NCBI GenBank assembly: GCA_948471095.1
Contig: CAOKRG010000011.1
Span: forward strand, 1-54,369
DNA from: an uncultured Oscillospiraceae bacterium
Lineage (GTDB): Bacteria > Bacillota > Clostridia > Oscillospirales > Acutalibacteraceae
Direction of reading: 5' to 3'
Length of the DNA stretch: 54,369 nucleotides
Below are positions 9,514 to 18,254 of the stretch, one piece after another. The notes under the pieces were generated by a model. The model worked only from the letters and a program-made list of their open reading frames with translations, was not told the origin of the DNA and searched no databases. Numbering within the stretch: position 1 is the first letter of the stretch; every line of letters starts with the position of its first letter. A program made the position numbers and the translations under genes.

Positions 9514-9688
9514 CGTCACAAAAAGCCCCGTGTGCCGCGTAATGCCGCGCCGCCGTTTTTTGCCTACCTCCACCCCATACCAGCGCCTTTGCGCGAAGGG
9601 AAAAACGCTGGCCCGCCCCCGCCCGGCGAGCTTTTTTCCCTCCCGTGAAGACGTCCCCACAAAAACCACTTATCTTTCTGAGGCAACT

Positions 9689-10063
9689 ATGGAAAAAATC
9701 ATCATCAAAAACCTTGAAATCTTCGCCTACCACGGCGTAAACCCGGAAGAAAAGCAAAACGGCCAGCGCTTTCTGCTGGACCTGACCCTCTGGGCCGACC
9801 TGTCCCAGGCACGCCAAAGCGACCGCCTGGAGGACACCGTGAACTATGCCGCCGTGCGCAAGACCGTGCAGCGGGCCTTTACCAGTGAAAGCTTCGACCT
9901 CATTGAGCGGGCGGGCCATGTGGTGTGCCAGGCGGTGCTGGCGGAGCATCCCCAGGTCCGCCGGGTAGACCTGCTGCTGAAAAAGCCCGAGGCCCCCATG
10001 AACGCTGTGTTCGACTACGCGGCGGTGGAGCTCTCCGCGGAAAGGGGGAGCGCCCCATGCTAG
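9689..10063 (+). CDS. folB: Dihydroneopterin aldolase
   Basis: It converts 7,8-dihydroneopterin to 6-hydroxymethyl-dihydropterin. The 124-residue protein starts MEKIIIKNLEIFAYHGVNPEE, typical of FolB, and has DTVNYAAVRK and LIERAGHVVCQAVL, where Tyr, Glu and Lys positions match the family. ATG 9689 is preceded by TGAGG. An open frame runs further upstream, but that extension is repeat DNA. The end overlaps folK by 7 bases. Confidence 0.95.
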   Translation: MEKIIIKNLEIFAYHGVNPEEKQNGQRFLLDLTLWADLSQARQSDRLEDTVNYAAVRKTVQRAFTSESFDLIERAGHVVCQAVLAEHPQVRRVDLLLKKPEAPMNAVFDYAAVELSAERGSAPC

Positions 10064-10533
10064 CCGTGTTGGGCCTGGGCTCGAATTTGGGGGACCGGGA
10101 GGCAAACTTGGCCGGGGCCCTGGACCGGCTGGAACAGCTGCCGGGCACGAAAATCCTGGGCAATTCCAACGTGTATGAAACCGCGCCCTTCGATGTGCCC
10201 TCCCACCAGGAGGACTACTTAAACTGCTGCGTAAAGCTGGAAACCGGGCTGGACCCGGAAACCCTCTTGGACCGCTGCCTGGAGATCGAGGCCCAGCTGG
10301 GCCGGGTCCGGGTGGAACACCATGGAGCCCGGACTTTGGACGTTGACCTGCTGGTCTGCGAGGGCCATTTCAGCCAAACGCCCCGGCTGACCCTGCCCCA
10401 TCCGGGCATTTTGGAGCGGGCCTTCGTCATGGTCCCCCTTTCGGACCTGTTTCCCACCCACAGCGCTTTGGGGCTGGACTTTGCCGCCGCCTACGAGGCC
10501 GTGGACAAGTCCGGGGTGCGGCTTTATAAATAG
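10057..10533 (+). CDS. folK: 6-hydroxymethyl-7,8-dihydropterin pyrophosphokinase
   Basis: It activates the pterin with ATP for dihydropteroate synthase. The 158-residue length is standard. Motifs: VLGLGSNLGDRE at the N-terminus, NVYETAPFD, and HHGARTLDVDLLV with the Mg-binding Asp pair, followed by LPHPGILERAFVMVPL. ATG 10057 has AAGGGGGAG upstream and lies inside the folB end, so the two are coupled. The gene closes the folate set and ends before a strong two-way terminator. Confidence 0.96.
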   Translation: MLAVLGLGSNLGDREANLAGALDRLEQLPGTKILGNSNVYETAPFDVPSHQEDYLNCCVKLETGLDPETLLDRCLEIEAQLGRVRVEHHGARTLDVDLLVCEGHFSQTPRLTLPHPGILERAFVMVPLSDLFPTHSALGLDFAAAYEAVDKSGVRLYK

Positions 10534-10555
10534 GAACCCACGCCCAGGCGTGAAA

Positions 10556-10588
10556 AAGCGGAGGACGGCTTGGTCCTCCGCTTCTTTT
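10556..10588. terminator. Bidirectional terminator between folK and the GH25 gene
   Basis: The stem AAGCGGAGGAC/GTCCTCCGCTT (10556-10566/10573-10583) is followed by CTTTT on the plus strand. A run of five A at 10553-10557 gives T residues on the minus strand. It sits between two convergent genes and can serve both. Confidence 0.85.
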
Positions 10589-10594
10589 GGCGGT

Positions 10595-11512
10595 TTATTT
10601 GTAGGGCTTAAAGCACAGGTTCAGGTCCACCGTGGTCTCAATGCCCGGCACCGTGCCGCCGTCGGTGTACTGCCACATGCGGAAGCCGTAGCAGCAGGCG
10701 GGGAGGGGGTTGTACTCGGCGTACCAGAAATCGTAGTCCTTCACCAGGTCCAGGTCGTAAAAGAAATAGGCCTGGTGCTTGTTAAAGTAGACGCTGGGCG
10801 TGTACCCGGCCTTTTTAATCTCCTGGCAGAAGGCCAGCGCGCACTGGCTTACCGTCTCGCCGGAAAGCTCATAGGCCCGCAGGGTGCCCGCGGGCAGCTC
10901 CTCGGTGGGAACCGGGTCCTCCCAGTCGAACACCACCGGGTAGCTGAGCTCCGCGCCGTCCAGCTGCTCCACCACGAACTCCGCCTCGGCCTTGGCCTCC
11001 TCCGGAGTGACGGCCTGGGAGAAGAAATAGACCCCCACCTTCAGCCCAGCGTTGGCCGCGCCCTCCAGGTTCTGGCGGAAACACTGGTCCTCCTTGAGCA
11101 GGCCCTGGGTCATGCCCCGGTAGCCGGTGCGCAAAATGGCGAACTCAATGCCAGCGGCCTTCACCGCGTACCAGTCCACCTCCCCCTGAAACTCGGAAAC
11201 GTCCACGCCCAAAACCGCCCCCTCATAGGCCAGGCGGCCCTCCGCGTCGGCGGTAAAGCCCTCCATGTCCAGCTTGTTGTCGGGAACGTCGAAATCCGGG
11301 ATAATGACCTCCCCCTCGTACAGATCCTGGAACAGGCGCATGCCCTCGGGGATGACCGGGCCCTCCGCGCCGGAACTGGCCGGGGGCGGGGCGTCTTCCT
11401 CCCCGCCGCTGGTGAGGAAGACGATGAACAGGGTGATGACCACCACCGCCAGCGCCACGGCGGCGCAGATTAGGGAAAGCTGGCGGAGCTGCCGTTTTTC
11501 TAAATGTAACAT
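10595..11512 (-). CDS. GH25 lysozyme-type muramidase, membrane-anchored
   Basis: GH25 enzymes cut the MurNAc-GlcNAc bond of peptidoglycan. The 305-residue protein has a short cytoplasmic start, one hydrophobic segment (about residues 11-35) with no obvious cleavage site, a low-complexity linker (DAPPPASSGAEG) and a GH25 domain from about residue 98. The catalytic set is intact: Asp104 in GVDVSEFQG, and Asp196 and Glu198 in FDWE. It probably acts outside the membrane in wall remodelling. ATG 11512, preceded by AAAGGAGGGC, is preferred over an upstream TTG. A diverged paralogue lies upstream at 11985-12872. Confidence 0.9.
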   Translation of the reverse strand: MLHLEKRQLRQLSLICAAVALAVVVITLFIVFLTSGGEEDAPPPASSGAEGPVIPEGMRLFQDLYEGEVIIPDFDVPDNKLDMEGFTADAEGRLAYEGAVLGVDVSEFQGEVDWYAVKAAGIEFAILRTGYRGMTQGLLKEDQCFRQNLEGAANAGLKVGVYFFSQAVTPEEAKAEAEFVVEQLDGAELSYPVVFDWEDPVPTEELPAGTLRAYELSGETVSQCALAFCQEIKKAGYTPSVYFNKHQAYFFYDLDLVKDYDFWYAEYNPLPACCYGFRMWQYTDGGTVPGIETTVDLNLCFKPYK

Positions 11513-11589
11513 CCTGCCCTCCTTTATTTTCAAACAAGCCTTAGGGTGAGATTTGGCGGCGCGCCCTTAGAGCGCTCTGTGTTCACAGT

Positions 11590-11945
11590 CGAAAAATTAC
11601 CACTCAGTTAATGGTAGCCAATGTGCGTGGTCCAGGGGCTTACAACATTCGCTCCGCGAAGTTGACGTTTGCCCCGTGAAGTCGTGGCCCCTAAGTAAGG
11701 TGTGGGGTCGACTTGGCAAAACCAACATCATGAGCCCCAAACCGAGCGCAGAGCTGGCGCATCCCGCCCCACCCAAACGTGTAAAAGTTTTGTCCACTTT
11801 TTTAAAAGTGGTGCGGGTGGAGGCCAATACATTCCTTCAAAGGGCCGTCGGCCTTGGCTTCGCGAAGCCGTGCCCCCTTCGGGACGACTTGGCGAAGCCA
11901 ACGTTGACTTGGCGAAGCCAACGTCATAAGTCCCGGCCTCAGAAC
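11590..11945. repeat. Dispersed repeat mosaic between the two GH25 genes
   Basis: The gap 11513-11984 has no gene. Inverted P module: taatggtagccaatgtgcgtgg, then a 'filled' hairpin with outer stem AGGGGC/GCCCCT (11634-11639/11687-11692) around about 47 extra bases (acaacattcgctccgcgaag). Next come module B (ccccaaaccgagcgc at about 11733), head box acgtgtaaaagttttgtcc with stem CCACTTTT/AAAAGTGG, and two copies of TTGGCGAAGCCAA near 11890 and 11909. Confidence 0.8.
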
Positions 11946-11984
11946 CTCGGCGGTTATTGGCCGAGTAAGGATGAATCCGGCTTC

Positions 11985-12872
11985 TTACTTTTTGTACTCC
12001 TTCAGGGCGATGGTCACAGGCACCTTTTCCGGCACTCCGGGCACTTGGGCCTCCTCGGTGTACTGCCACATCTGGAAATTATAGTAAAAGCTGGGCTGGG
12101 GCTTGTACTCCGCGTACCAGAACTCAAAATTGGAAAGGCGGGACAGGTTCAGGCTGTCATAGGCCATGGACTTGCTGGCCAGATAGCAGGGGGTGAAGCC
12201 CGCCGCTTTGATCTTTTTGCAGAAGGTCTCAATAAAGCCTGTGACCTGTTCGCCGTTGCAGCGCACGCTGCGGGAGTTGGGGTCCTGGGTGCCGTCCTCG
12301 TTCACAGCGTATTTCCAGTAGATGGCGATGGGGTAGGCGATGGAATAGTCCCGGATCTGCTCCAGCACGAACTGGGCCTCCGCGCCGGCCTCCGCGTCGG
12401 AAACCGCCTGGGAGAAGAAATACACGCCCACGGGCAGGCCGGCGGCCTTGGCGCCCTCCATGTTCTGCCGGAATTTGGGGTCGGGCTGGATGCGGCCCTT
12501 GATCTGCTCCCGGAAGCCCACCCGGATCATGGCGAAGTCCACGCCGCTGGCGGCTACCTGCTCCCAGTCGATGTCCCCCTTTTTGTCGGTGACGTTGATG
12601 CCGATAAAGGAGTCGCCCGCCAGGTACTTGACCGCCCCGTCCTTTTCCAGGAACTGGTCGGGCTCATACTGGGCGGTGGGCAGGCCCGCGTAATAGGGAA
12701 TGGTCATCCGGCCGTCGTTCAGGTCGTCCACCTGGGCGGAGGAGCCGTCCTGGGAGATTAACTCCACCATGCTGGTGCGGGGCCCCTGGGACAAAATGGC
12801 CGCGGAGAGCAGCACGATGGCGGCAACCAGAATCAGCGTGGCGGAAAGGAAGATCGCACGGTTTATTTTCAT
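11985..12872 (-). CDS. GH25-fold protein lacking the catalytic residues
   Basis: The 295-residue protein is a paralogue of the neighbouring muramidase: N-terminal membrane segment (about residues 7-27), then a GH25 domain with matching blocks such as VGVYFFSQAVSDAEA and FEFWYAEYKPQPSFYYNFQMWQYT. The three catalytic acids are replaced: the DVS Asp is Asn93 (GINVTDKKG), and the DWE pair is Tyr185 and Lys187 (IYWKY). It is therefore unlikely to hydrolyse glycan by the GH25 mechanism. The frame is open and has a strong promoter, so it looks like a maintained binding or regulatory protein rather than a decayed gene. Start ATG 12872 with AAAGGA upstream. Confidence 0.85.
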   Translation of the reverse strand: MKINRAIFLSATLILVAAIVLLSAAILSQGPRTSMVELISQDGSSAQVDDLNDGRMTIPYYAGLPTAQYEPDQFLEKDGAVKYLAGDSFIGINVTDKKGDIDWEQVAASGVDFAMIRVGFREQIKGRIQPDPKFRQNMEGAKAAGLPVGVYFFSQAVSDAEAGAEAQFVLEQIRDYSIAYPIAIYWKYAVNEDGTQDPNSRSVRCNGEQVTGFIETFCKKIKAAGFTPCYLASKSMAYDSLNLSRLSNFEFWYAEYKPQPSFYYNFQMWQYTEEAQVPGVPEKVPVTIALKEYKK

Positions 12873-12949
12873 GGAATCGGGTCCTTTCTTCAAAAAACCG
12901 GCGCGGGGCGGAACGGGGCCGGGAGGCCCGACGGCCGGGATTACTAAGT

Positions 12950-12978
12950 ATTATACATGAAATTTGTCGAAAAGGCAA
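12950..12978 (-). promoter_or_regulatory. SigA-type promoter of the degenerate GH25 gene
   Basis: On the minus strand: TTGCCT (12973-12978), 17-base spacer, perfect TATAAT (12950-12955). The start codon is about 77 bases downstream. It is divergent from the promoter at 13050. Confidence 0.85.
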
Positions 12979-13049
12979 CACCAAGAGTGGGAACAAAGCT
13001 GGAATTTCCCCCCAGGAGCCCCGCAAGGCAAAAACTCTCATTTTGCGCC

Positions 13050-13078
13050 TTGCCCTTCCCGGCGGTTTTTGGTACAAT
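13050..13078 (+). promoter_or_regulatory. SigA-type promoter of the GNAT gene at 13140
   Basis: TTGCCC (13050-13055), 17-base spacer, TACAAT (13073-13078). The start codon follows about 60 bases later. Confidence 0.8.
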
Positions 13079-13139
13079 ATAGAAGGAGGGGCGGAAGCGC
13101 CGGCAAAATATTTTTTTAGAAGGTATAGAGCAGGGAATT

Positions 13140-13763
13140 ATGGAACTAAAAATATGGACAATAGAAGAGCTGCGGGCATTTTACCGGCCCTGCCTGGGGC
13201 GGGATTTTCCCCCCGACGAGCTGATGCCCCTGGCCCGCATGGAGGAGCTGACCCGGGCCGGGGGGCAGTCCGCCCTGGGATTTTACCGGGCCGGGGAGCT
13301 GGCCGCTTATGGGGTTTTCATTCAAAACGGGCGGGAGGCCGCGCTGCTCAACTATTACGCGGTCCAGCCCCGGCTGCGGGGCCAGGGCGTGGGCACGCGG
13401 TGCCTGGGCCTGCTGCGGCAGGCGGCGGACCGGATGAACGCCCGGTGGATCATTTTCGAGGTGGAGGCCCCGGAAGACGCGGCTTCGCCGGAGGAGGCGG
13501 AAACCCGCGGGCGCCGGGTGGCCTTTTACCGGCGGGGCGGGGCCCTGGCCACGGGGGTGGACTCGGAGCTGTTCGGGGTGCACTACCACATTATGCTGCT
13601 GCCCGCCGCCAGCCTGGGGCCGGAGCCCGCCCCGCCGGAGGACCAGGAAGTCCGGGACAGCCTGGAGGGCCTGTACCGCACGGCCATCACGGACCGGCCC
13701 GGGCCGGAACTGCGTTTTCAGGACGTGTGCCGGGTGTGGCTGCGGGACGGGGAAGCCCTCTAA
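13140..13763 (+). CDS. GNAT-family N-acetyltransferase
   Basis: This 207-residue protein has an acetyl-CoA-binding motif of the GNAT type (VQPRLRGQGVGTRCL, about residues 76-90) after a strand ending LLNYYAV. Substrate unknown. The C-terminal part is more Pro/Glu-rich and not recognised. Single-gene unit with its own promoter. The 3' end runs into an inverted copy of the dispersed repeat, and no conventional terminator is visible. Confidence 0.8.
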   Translation: MELKIWTIEELRAFYRPCLGRDFPPDELMPLARMEELTRAGGQSALGFYRAGELAAYGVFIQNGREAALLNYYAVQPRLRGQGVGTRCLGLLRQAADRMNARWIIFEVEAPEDAASPEEAETRGRRVAFYRRGGALATGVDSELFGVHYHIMLLPAASLGPEPAPPEDQEVRDSLEGLYRTAITDRPGPELRFQDVCRVWLRDGEAL

Positions 13764-13810
13764 AAAGCAAGAAGCCCGGTTTGGCGCAAAAAGCCGCAAA
13801 ATTTTTAAAA

Positions 13811-13880
13811 AAGGCGGCTTAAGAAACTTCTTGAAAGAAGTTTCTTAAGAATCTTCAAGAACTTTTACACGCTTTACGGG
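13811..13880 (-). repeat. Dispersed repeat, inverted orientation
   Basis: Reads ggcggcttaag, then stem TTAAGAAACTTCTT/AAGAAGTTTCTTAA, then aatcttcaagaacttttacac. This is the reverse complement of the H-S-T part of the family. It sits 48 bases after the GNAT stop. Confidence 0.85.
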
Positions 13881-13904
13881 GGTAAAAGGAGTAAGCTGGG
13901 CGCC

Positions 13905-14190
13905 TGGTTCGCAGTTTGTTGGCAGACGCGCACCCTTTTTAAAGGCGGACGAAACTTTTCATGTTACGTTTTTGGGGTTTTCCGCTCTATCAAACCGCGC
14001 GGTTTTTTAGATATTTTAACTGCGCTGACGAAGGGAAATGGGTTGGGCAGCGGGCCAGCAAAAGTTTTGCGCTTCCTGCCCCAAACCGAGCGGAAAGCCT
14101 GCGCCTCACACTCACGATAAACGTTTAAAAGTTTCGTCAACCTTTTCAAAGGTTGCGGGGTTTTCAGGGGCAGAGCCCCTGAACCGCCGG
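13905..14190 (+). repeat. Dispersed repeat mosaic upstream of the marR-like gene
   Basis: The gap 13764-14305 has no gene. After a ggttcgcagtttgttggcagacg block, module B (ccccaaaccgagcgg) occurs near 14081, a head box acgtttaaaagtttcgtc near 14120, stem AACCTTT/AAAGGTT, then stem TTCAGGGG/CCCCTGAA with loop cagag, and the tail accgccggaggc. A short AAACC-GCGC-GGTTT with a T run near 13992-14008 could be a weak terminator. Confidence 0.75.
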
Positions 14191-14305
14191 AGGCCTGCGC
14201 AGCGAAGCGAGCACTACTAAAACTGACACGTCTATGCCCAACCGGGCAGTCCCACCAAAACACTGGCAAAAACAGCGGCGTTCCGCGCGAAAAGGAGGCT
14301 GGGAG

Positions 14306-14761
14306 ATGGAGCGCAAAGAAGAAGCCGGAACCATGCGCTTTACCCGGGAGCTGGGCCGGGCGCTGACCTGCCTGTTCCGGGGGCGGCGGCGGTTTATGGA
14401 CGAAAAGCTGCGGGAGCATGAGTTCACGGGAAATATGTACATGATTCTGCTCCATGTGGACCGGCACCCGGGCACCAGCCAGGACAGCATCGCGGCCCAC
14501 ATGTACCTGGACAAGTGCAGCGTGGCCCGGCGGGCAAAGCGGCTGGAGGAGCTGGGGTGCATCCGCCGGGAGACCGACCAGCTGGACCGGCGGCAGAACA
14601 AGCTCTACCTGACGGAGAAGGGCCGGGCCCTGGCCCCGGTGATCCGGGAATATTTAGGCCAGTGGGGCAGCCAGGCCACGGCGGCGCTGAGCCCGGAGGA
14701 GAAGGAGGAGCTCATCCGCCTGCTGATGAAGATGATGCCTCAAAGGGGCGGGAAGGATTAG
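14306..14761 (+). CDS. MarR-family transcriptional regulator
   Basis: The 151-residue protein has the MarR winged-helix layout: an N-terminal helix, a DNA-binding region around PGTSQDSIAAHMYLDKCSVA (about residues 52-71), and the wing ETDQLDRRQNKLYLTEKG. ATG 14306 has a strong AAAGGAGG. It lies 54 bases before an ABC exporter on the same strand, a common arrangement in which the regulator represses its own operon and the exporter until a ligand binds. The ligand is unknown. Confidence 0.9.
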   Translation: MERKEEAGTMRFTRELGRALTCLFRGRRRFMDEKLREHEFTGNMYMILLHVDRHPGTSQDSIAAHMYLDKCSVARRAKRLEELGCIRRETDQLDRRQNKLYLTEKGRALAPVIREYLGQWGSQATAALSPEEKEELIRLLMKMMPQRGGKD

Positions 14762-14815
14762 GGGCCTGGGCCCATATGTTTTGGAAATACTCTTAGAGAA
14801 GGAAAAGGAGCTGTT

Positions 14816-16585
14816 ATGGATTCCATACCGTCAAACAAGGGGCGCAAGGGCCTGGTGCGGCGCTTTCTGCCCTATTTCAGCAAGTATAAAGCGATTTTGA
14901 TATTCGACCTGTTCTGCGCGGCCCTGACCACGGTCTGCGAGCTGGTCCTGCCCCTTCTGGTCCGCTATGTGACGGACCTGGGCATCAACGACCTGGGGGC
15001 CCTGACCCTGGGGCTGGTGCTGAAGATCGGGGCCCTGTACCTGTTCCTCTGCCTGGTGGACGCGGGGGCCACCTTTTTCCGGGCCTCCATCGGGCATATC
15101 ATGGGCGCGAAGATGGAGACGGACATGCGCTCGGATCTTTTCGCCCACCTGCAAAAGCTCAGCTTTCAATATTTTGACAACATGAAGGTGGGGCAGATCA
15201 TGTCCCGCATCACCTCGGACCTGTTCGACGTGACGGAGTTTGCCCACCACTGCCCGGAGGAGATCTTTATGGCGGGCGTGAAGATCATCGGGGCCTTTGC
15301 CATCCTCTGCGGCGTCAACGTGCCCCTGACCTTGATTGTGTTCTCCGTGGTGCCCTTCATGGTGCTGGCCGCCGCCTATTTCAACCTGAAGATGCGGGAC
15401 CAGTTCCGGCGGCAGCGGTCCCAGATCGGCGAGATCAACGCCCAGGTGGAGGACAGCCTTCTGGGCGTGCGGGTGGTCAAGTCCTTTGCCAACGAGGCCC
15501 TGGAAACCGAGAAATTTGAAAAGGGCAACCGGCTTTTTTACAACATCAAGCGGGTGCGGTACTACCTGATGGGCGGCTTTGAGGCCAGCAACCGGATGTT
15601 TGACGGGCTGATGCACCTTTTGGTGCTGCTGGTGGGCGCGCTCTTTTTGATGAACGGCAGCGTGCGGCCCGCGGACCTGGTTGCCTACATGCTCTATGTG
15701 GGCACCCTGATCGCCTCCGTGCGCCAGCTGGTGCAGTTCGCCGAGCAGTTCCAGCAGGGCATGACGGGCATCGAGCGGTTCTTCCAGATTATGGACGCGG
15801 ACGTGGACATCTTTGACGGGCCCGGGGCCCGGCCCTTGAAGATCACGGCCGGAGGCGTGCACTTTGAGCATGTGGGCTTCTCCTACGCCGACGACGGGAA
15901 GCAGGTGCTCTCGGAGATCAACCTGGACGTGAAGCCCGGCCAGAACGTGGCACTGGTGGGGCCCTCGGGCAGCGGCAAGACCACCCTGTGCAACCTGATC
16001 CCCCGGTTTTACGATGTGACCGAGGGCCGCGTCCTCATTGACGGCCAGGACATTAAAAACGTGACCTTGAAATCCCTGCGGGAGCAGATCGGCTTTGTGC
16101 AGCAGGACGTGTACCTGTTCTCCGGCACGGTGTTTGAGAACATCCAGTACGGCCGGCCCGGAGCCAGCCGGGAGGACGTGATAGAGGCCGCCAAGCAGGC
16201 GGGGGCCCATGAATTTATAATGGACCTGAGCAATGGCTATGATACCTATGTGGGCGAGCGGGGCGTGAAGCTCTCCGGCGGGCAGAAGCAGCGGGTCAGC
16301 ATTGCCCGGGCCTTCCTCAAAAACCCGCCCATCATGATTCTGGACGAGGCCACCAGCGCCCTGGACAACGAGAGCGAGAAGATCGTGCAGGAGTCGCTGG
16401 AGAAGCTCAGCAAGGGCCGCACCACTTTCACCATCGCCCACCGGCTTACCACCATTCAGAACGCCGCGGTGATTTTGGTGCTGACGGAAAAGGGCATCGA
16501 AGAAAAGGGCACCCACCAGGAGCTGATGGCAAAAGGCGGGGTATACTATCACCTATACAGTACATACAGCGGCGAGAAGGAGTGA
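14816..16585 (+). CDS. ABC transporter, fused permease and ATPase (exporter type)
   Basis: The 589-residue half-transporter has an N-terminal six-helix membrane domain (about residues 15-310) and a C-terminal ATPase: Walker A GPSGSGKTT near residue 382, Q-loop in QIGFVQQDVYLFSG, signature LSGGQKQR near 483, Walker B IMILDEATSALD and the switch His in IAHRLTT. This is the MsbA/LmrA-like multidrug or lipid exporter class, acting as a homodimer or with a partner not seen here. It is probably controlled by the MarR protein upstream. Its stop overlaps the possible GTG start of murD. Confidence 0.93.
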   Translation: MDSIPSNKGRKGLVRRFLPYFSKYKAILIFDLFCAALTTVCELVLPLLVRYVTDLGINDLGALTLGLVLKIGALYLFLCLVDAGATFFRASIGHIMGAKMETDMRSDLFAHLQKLSFQYFDNMKVGQIMSRITSDLFDVTEFAHHCPEEIFMAGVKIIGAFAILCGVNVPLTLIVFSVVPFMVLAAAYFNLKMRDQFRRQRSQIGEINAQVEDSLLGVRVVKSFANEALETEKFEKGNRLFYNIKRVRYYLMGGFEASNRMFDGLMHLLVLLVGALFLMNGSVRPADLVAYMLYVGTLIASVRQLVQFAEQFQQGMTGIERFFQIMDADVDIFDGPGARPLKITAGGVHFEHVGFSYADDGKQVLSEINLDVKPGQNVALVGPSGSGKTTLCNLIPRFYDVTEGRVLIDGQDIKNVTLKSLREQIGFVQQDVYLFSGTVFENIQYGRPGASREDVIEAAKQAGAHEFIMDLSNGYDTYVGERGVKLSGGQKQRVSIARAFLKNPPIMILDEATSALDNESEKIVQESLEKLSKGRTTFTIAHRLTTIQNAAVILVLTEKGIEEKGTHQELMAKGGVYYHLYSTYSGEKE

Positions 16586-16590
16586 GGACA

Positions 16591-17982
16591 TTGGAGAAGG
16601 AGCGGTTTTATAAGAGCCTGAAAGGCAGGCGCGTGGCCCTGTGCGGCATAGGCCGCACCCACATGCCCCTGGCGGAGCTGTTTTTGCGCTGCGGGGCCAT
16701 CGTCTCGGCCCGGGACAGGCGGGAGTTTTCCCAGCTGGGCCAGGACGGGGAGAAGCTTCGGGCCCTGGGCGTGGAGCTGGTGCTGGGAGAGGACTATTTG
16801 GAAAATCTGACCGAGGATGTGGTCTTCCGCACGCCGGGCATGAAATTTCACCTGCCCCAGCTGGCACAGGCCCGGGAGCGCGGCAGCGTGGTGACCAGCG
16901 AGATGGAGGTCTTTTTTCAGCTGTGCCCCTGCAAGATCTACGCCGTGACCGGCAGCGACGGGAAGACCACCACCACCAGCATCCTGGCCCGTTTTTTGGA
17001 GGCCCAGGGGAAGACCGTCCACCTGGGCGGGAACATCGGCAGGCCCCTTTTGCCGGAAATTGGGACCATCGGCCCGGAGGACGCGGCCGTGGCGGAGCTT
17101 TCCAGCTTCCAGCTGATCTCCATGCGCCAGAGCCCGGACGTGGCCGTGGTGACCAATCTGGCCCCCAACCACCTGGACTGGCATAAGGACATGGCAGAAT
17201 ATGTGGACGCGAAAAAGAATATTTTTGTGCACCAGAACGCCTTTTCCCGCACCGTTTTGAATTTTGACAACGAGATTACCGCCGGCTTCGCGCCCCAGGC
17301 GCGGGGGGACCTGTGGGGCTTCAGCCGGAAGGAGCGGCCCCGGCGGGGCGTTTTCTGCGATGGGGAGAGCATTTTGGTGAACGGGGAGCCGCTGTTGCCC
17401 GTCTCCAGAATCAAGCTGCCCGGCTGGCACAATGTGGAGAACTATATGGCCGCCATAGCCGCCGCCTGGGGGGACGTGGACCCGGCGCGCATGATCGAGG
17501 TGGCGGAAGAATTTGGAGGTGTGGAGCACCGGATGGAGTTTGTGCGGGAGCTGGATGGGGTAAAATATTACAACGACTCCATTGCCAGCTCCCCCAGCCG
17601 GACCATTTCCGGCACCCTGGCCTGCTGTGAAAAGAACCTGGTGCTTTTGTGCGGGGGCTATGACAAGCACATCCCCTACGAGCCCCTGGGGCCCGCCATC
17701 TGCGGCAAGGCCAAGGCGCTGATCTTGATGGGCGACACCGGCCCGAAGATCGAGGCGGCGGTACGGGCCGCGGAAAATTACCGGGAGGGCGCGCCGGTCA
17801 TCCTCCACGCCAAGGACATGGAGGAGGCCGTGGCCCTGGCCCGGAAAGCCGCCCAGCCCGGGGACCTGGTATCCCTGTCCCCCGCCTCCGCCTCCTTTGA
17901 CCTATACCCCAATTTCGAAGCCCGCGGCAGGCACTTCAAGGACCTGGTCCACCACCTAGCGGTGGGCACACGCGCGTGCTGA
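16591..17982 (+). CDS. murD: UDP-N-acetylmuramoylalanine--D-glutamate ligase
   Basis: MurD adds D-Glu to UDP-MurNAc-L-Ala in the cytoplasmic phase of peptidoglycan synthesis. The protein of about 463 residues has an N-terminal Rossmann-like domain, the ATP loop TGSDGKTTTT near residue 118, AELSSFQL, TNLAPNHLDWH, the central domain and the C-terminal ligase domain (EHRMEFV, YNDSIASSPSRT, LSPASASFD). TTG 16591 has AAGGAG at 8 bases. GTG 16582 overlaps the exporter stop but is too close to the site. It stands apart from any dcw cluster and follows a transporter operon, which is unusual. The 3' end abuts a repeat region. Confidence 0.95.
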   Translation: MEKERFYKSLKGRRVALCGIGRTHMPLAELFLRCGAIVSARDRREFSQLGQDGEKLRALGVELVLGEDYLENLTEDVVFRTPGMKFHLPQLAQARERGSVVTSEMEVFFQLCPCKIYAVTGSDGKTTTTSILARFLEAQGKTVHLGGNIGRPLLPEIGTIGPEDAAVAELSSFQLISMRQSPDVAVVTNLAPNHLDWHKDMAEYVDAKKNIFVHQNAFSRTVLNFDNEITAGFAPQARGDLWGFSRKERPRRGVFCDGESILVNGEPLLPVSRIKLPGWHNVENYMAAIAAAWGDVDPARMIEVAEEFGGVEHRMEFVRELDGVKYYNDSIASSPSRTISGTLACCEKNLVLLCGGYDKHIPYEPLGPAICGKAKALILMGDTGPKIEAAVRAAENYREGAPVILHAKDMEEAVALARKAAQPGDLVSLSPASASFDLYPNFEARGRHFKDLVHHLAVGTRAC

Positions 17983-18016
17983 CGTTGGGGGATTATCTAG
18001 CGAAGCCGCCCGCAAA

Positions 18017-18254
18017 CCAGCGTGACGCTGGACCCAATCCGCGGGGCGCTCCTTCCAGTCGCGGGAGGTGTGGGAGGAGCAAGCACGGATAACGCGCAGG
18101 GGACAGGCTACCGCAAGCCCGCCTCGGCCTGAGGGAGAACCGCAAGCCCCAAACCGAGCGCTAAGCCAACGCCTCCCACCCCCATAAAACGTGTAAAAGT
18201 CTTTGAAAATTCTTAAGAAACTTTCTCTCAGAAAGTTTCTTAAGCCGCCGGAGG
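18017..18254 (+). repeat. Dispersed repeat, full unit (tandem copy 1)
   Basis: Complete A-B-H-S-T unit of 238 bases: CCAGCG-tga-CGCTGG, a GC-rich block, ccccaaaccgagcgc at about 18148, aaacgtgtaaaagtctttg, stem CTTAAGAAACTTTCT/AGAAAGTTTCTTAAG and tail ccgccggagg. The next copy follows without any spacer. No gene is seen in 17983-18516. Confidence 0.95.

Noticed and set aside
9482-9688. N-terminal extension of FolB
   Set aside because: The upstream in-frame stretch is partly repeat module A and continues without FolB homology; the conserved N-terminus begins at 9689 with a ribosome site.
13811-13860. Treating repeat hairpins as ordinary intrinsic terminators
   Set aside because: Most lack a T run directly after the stem, occur in both orientations, and often stand before genes. 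A termination role for some copies cannot be excluded.
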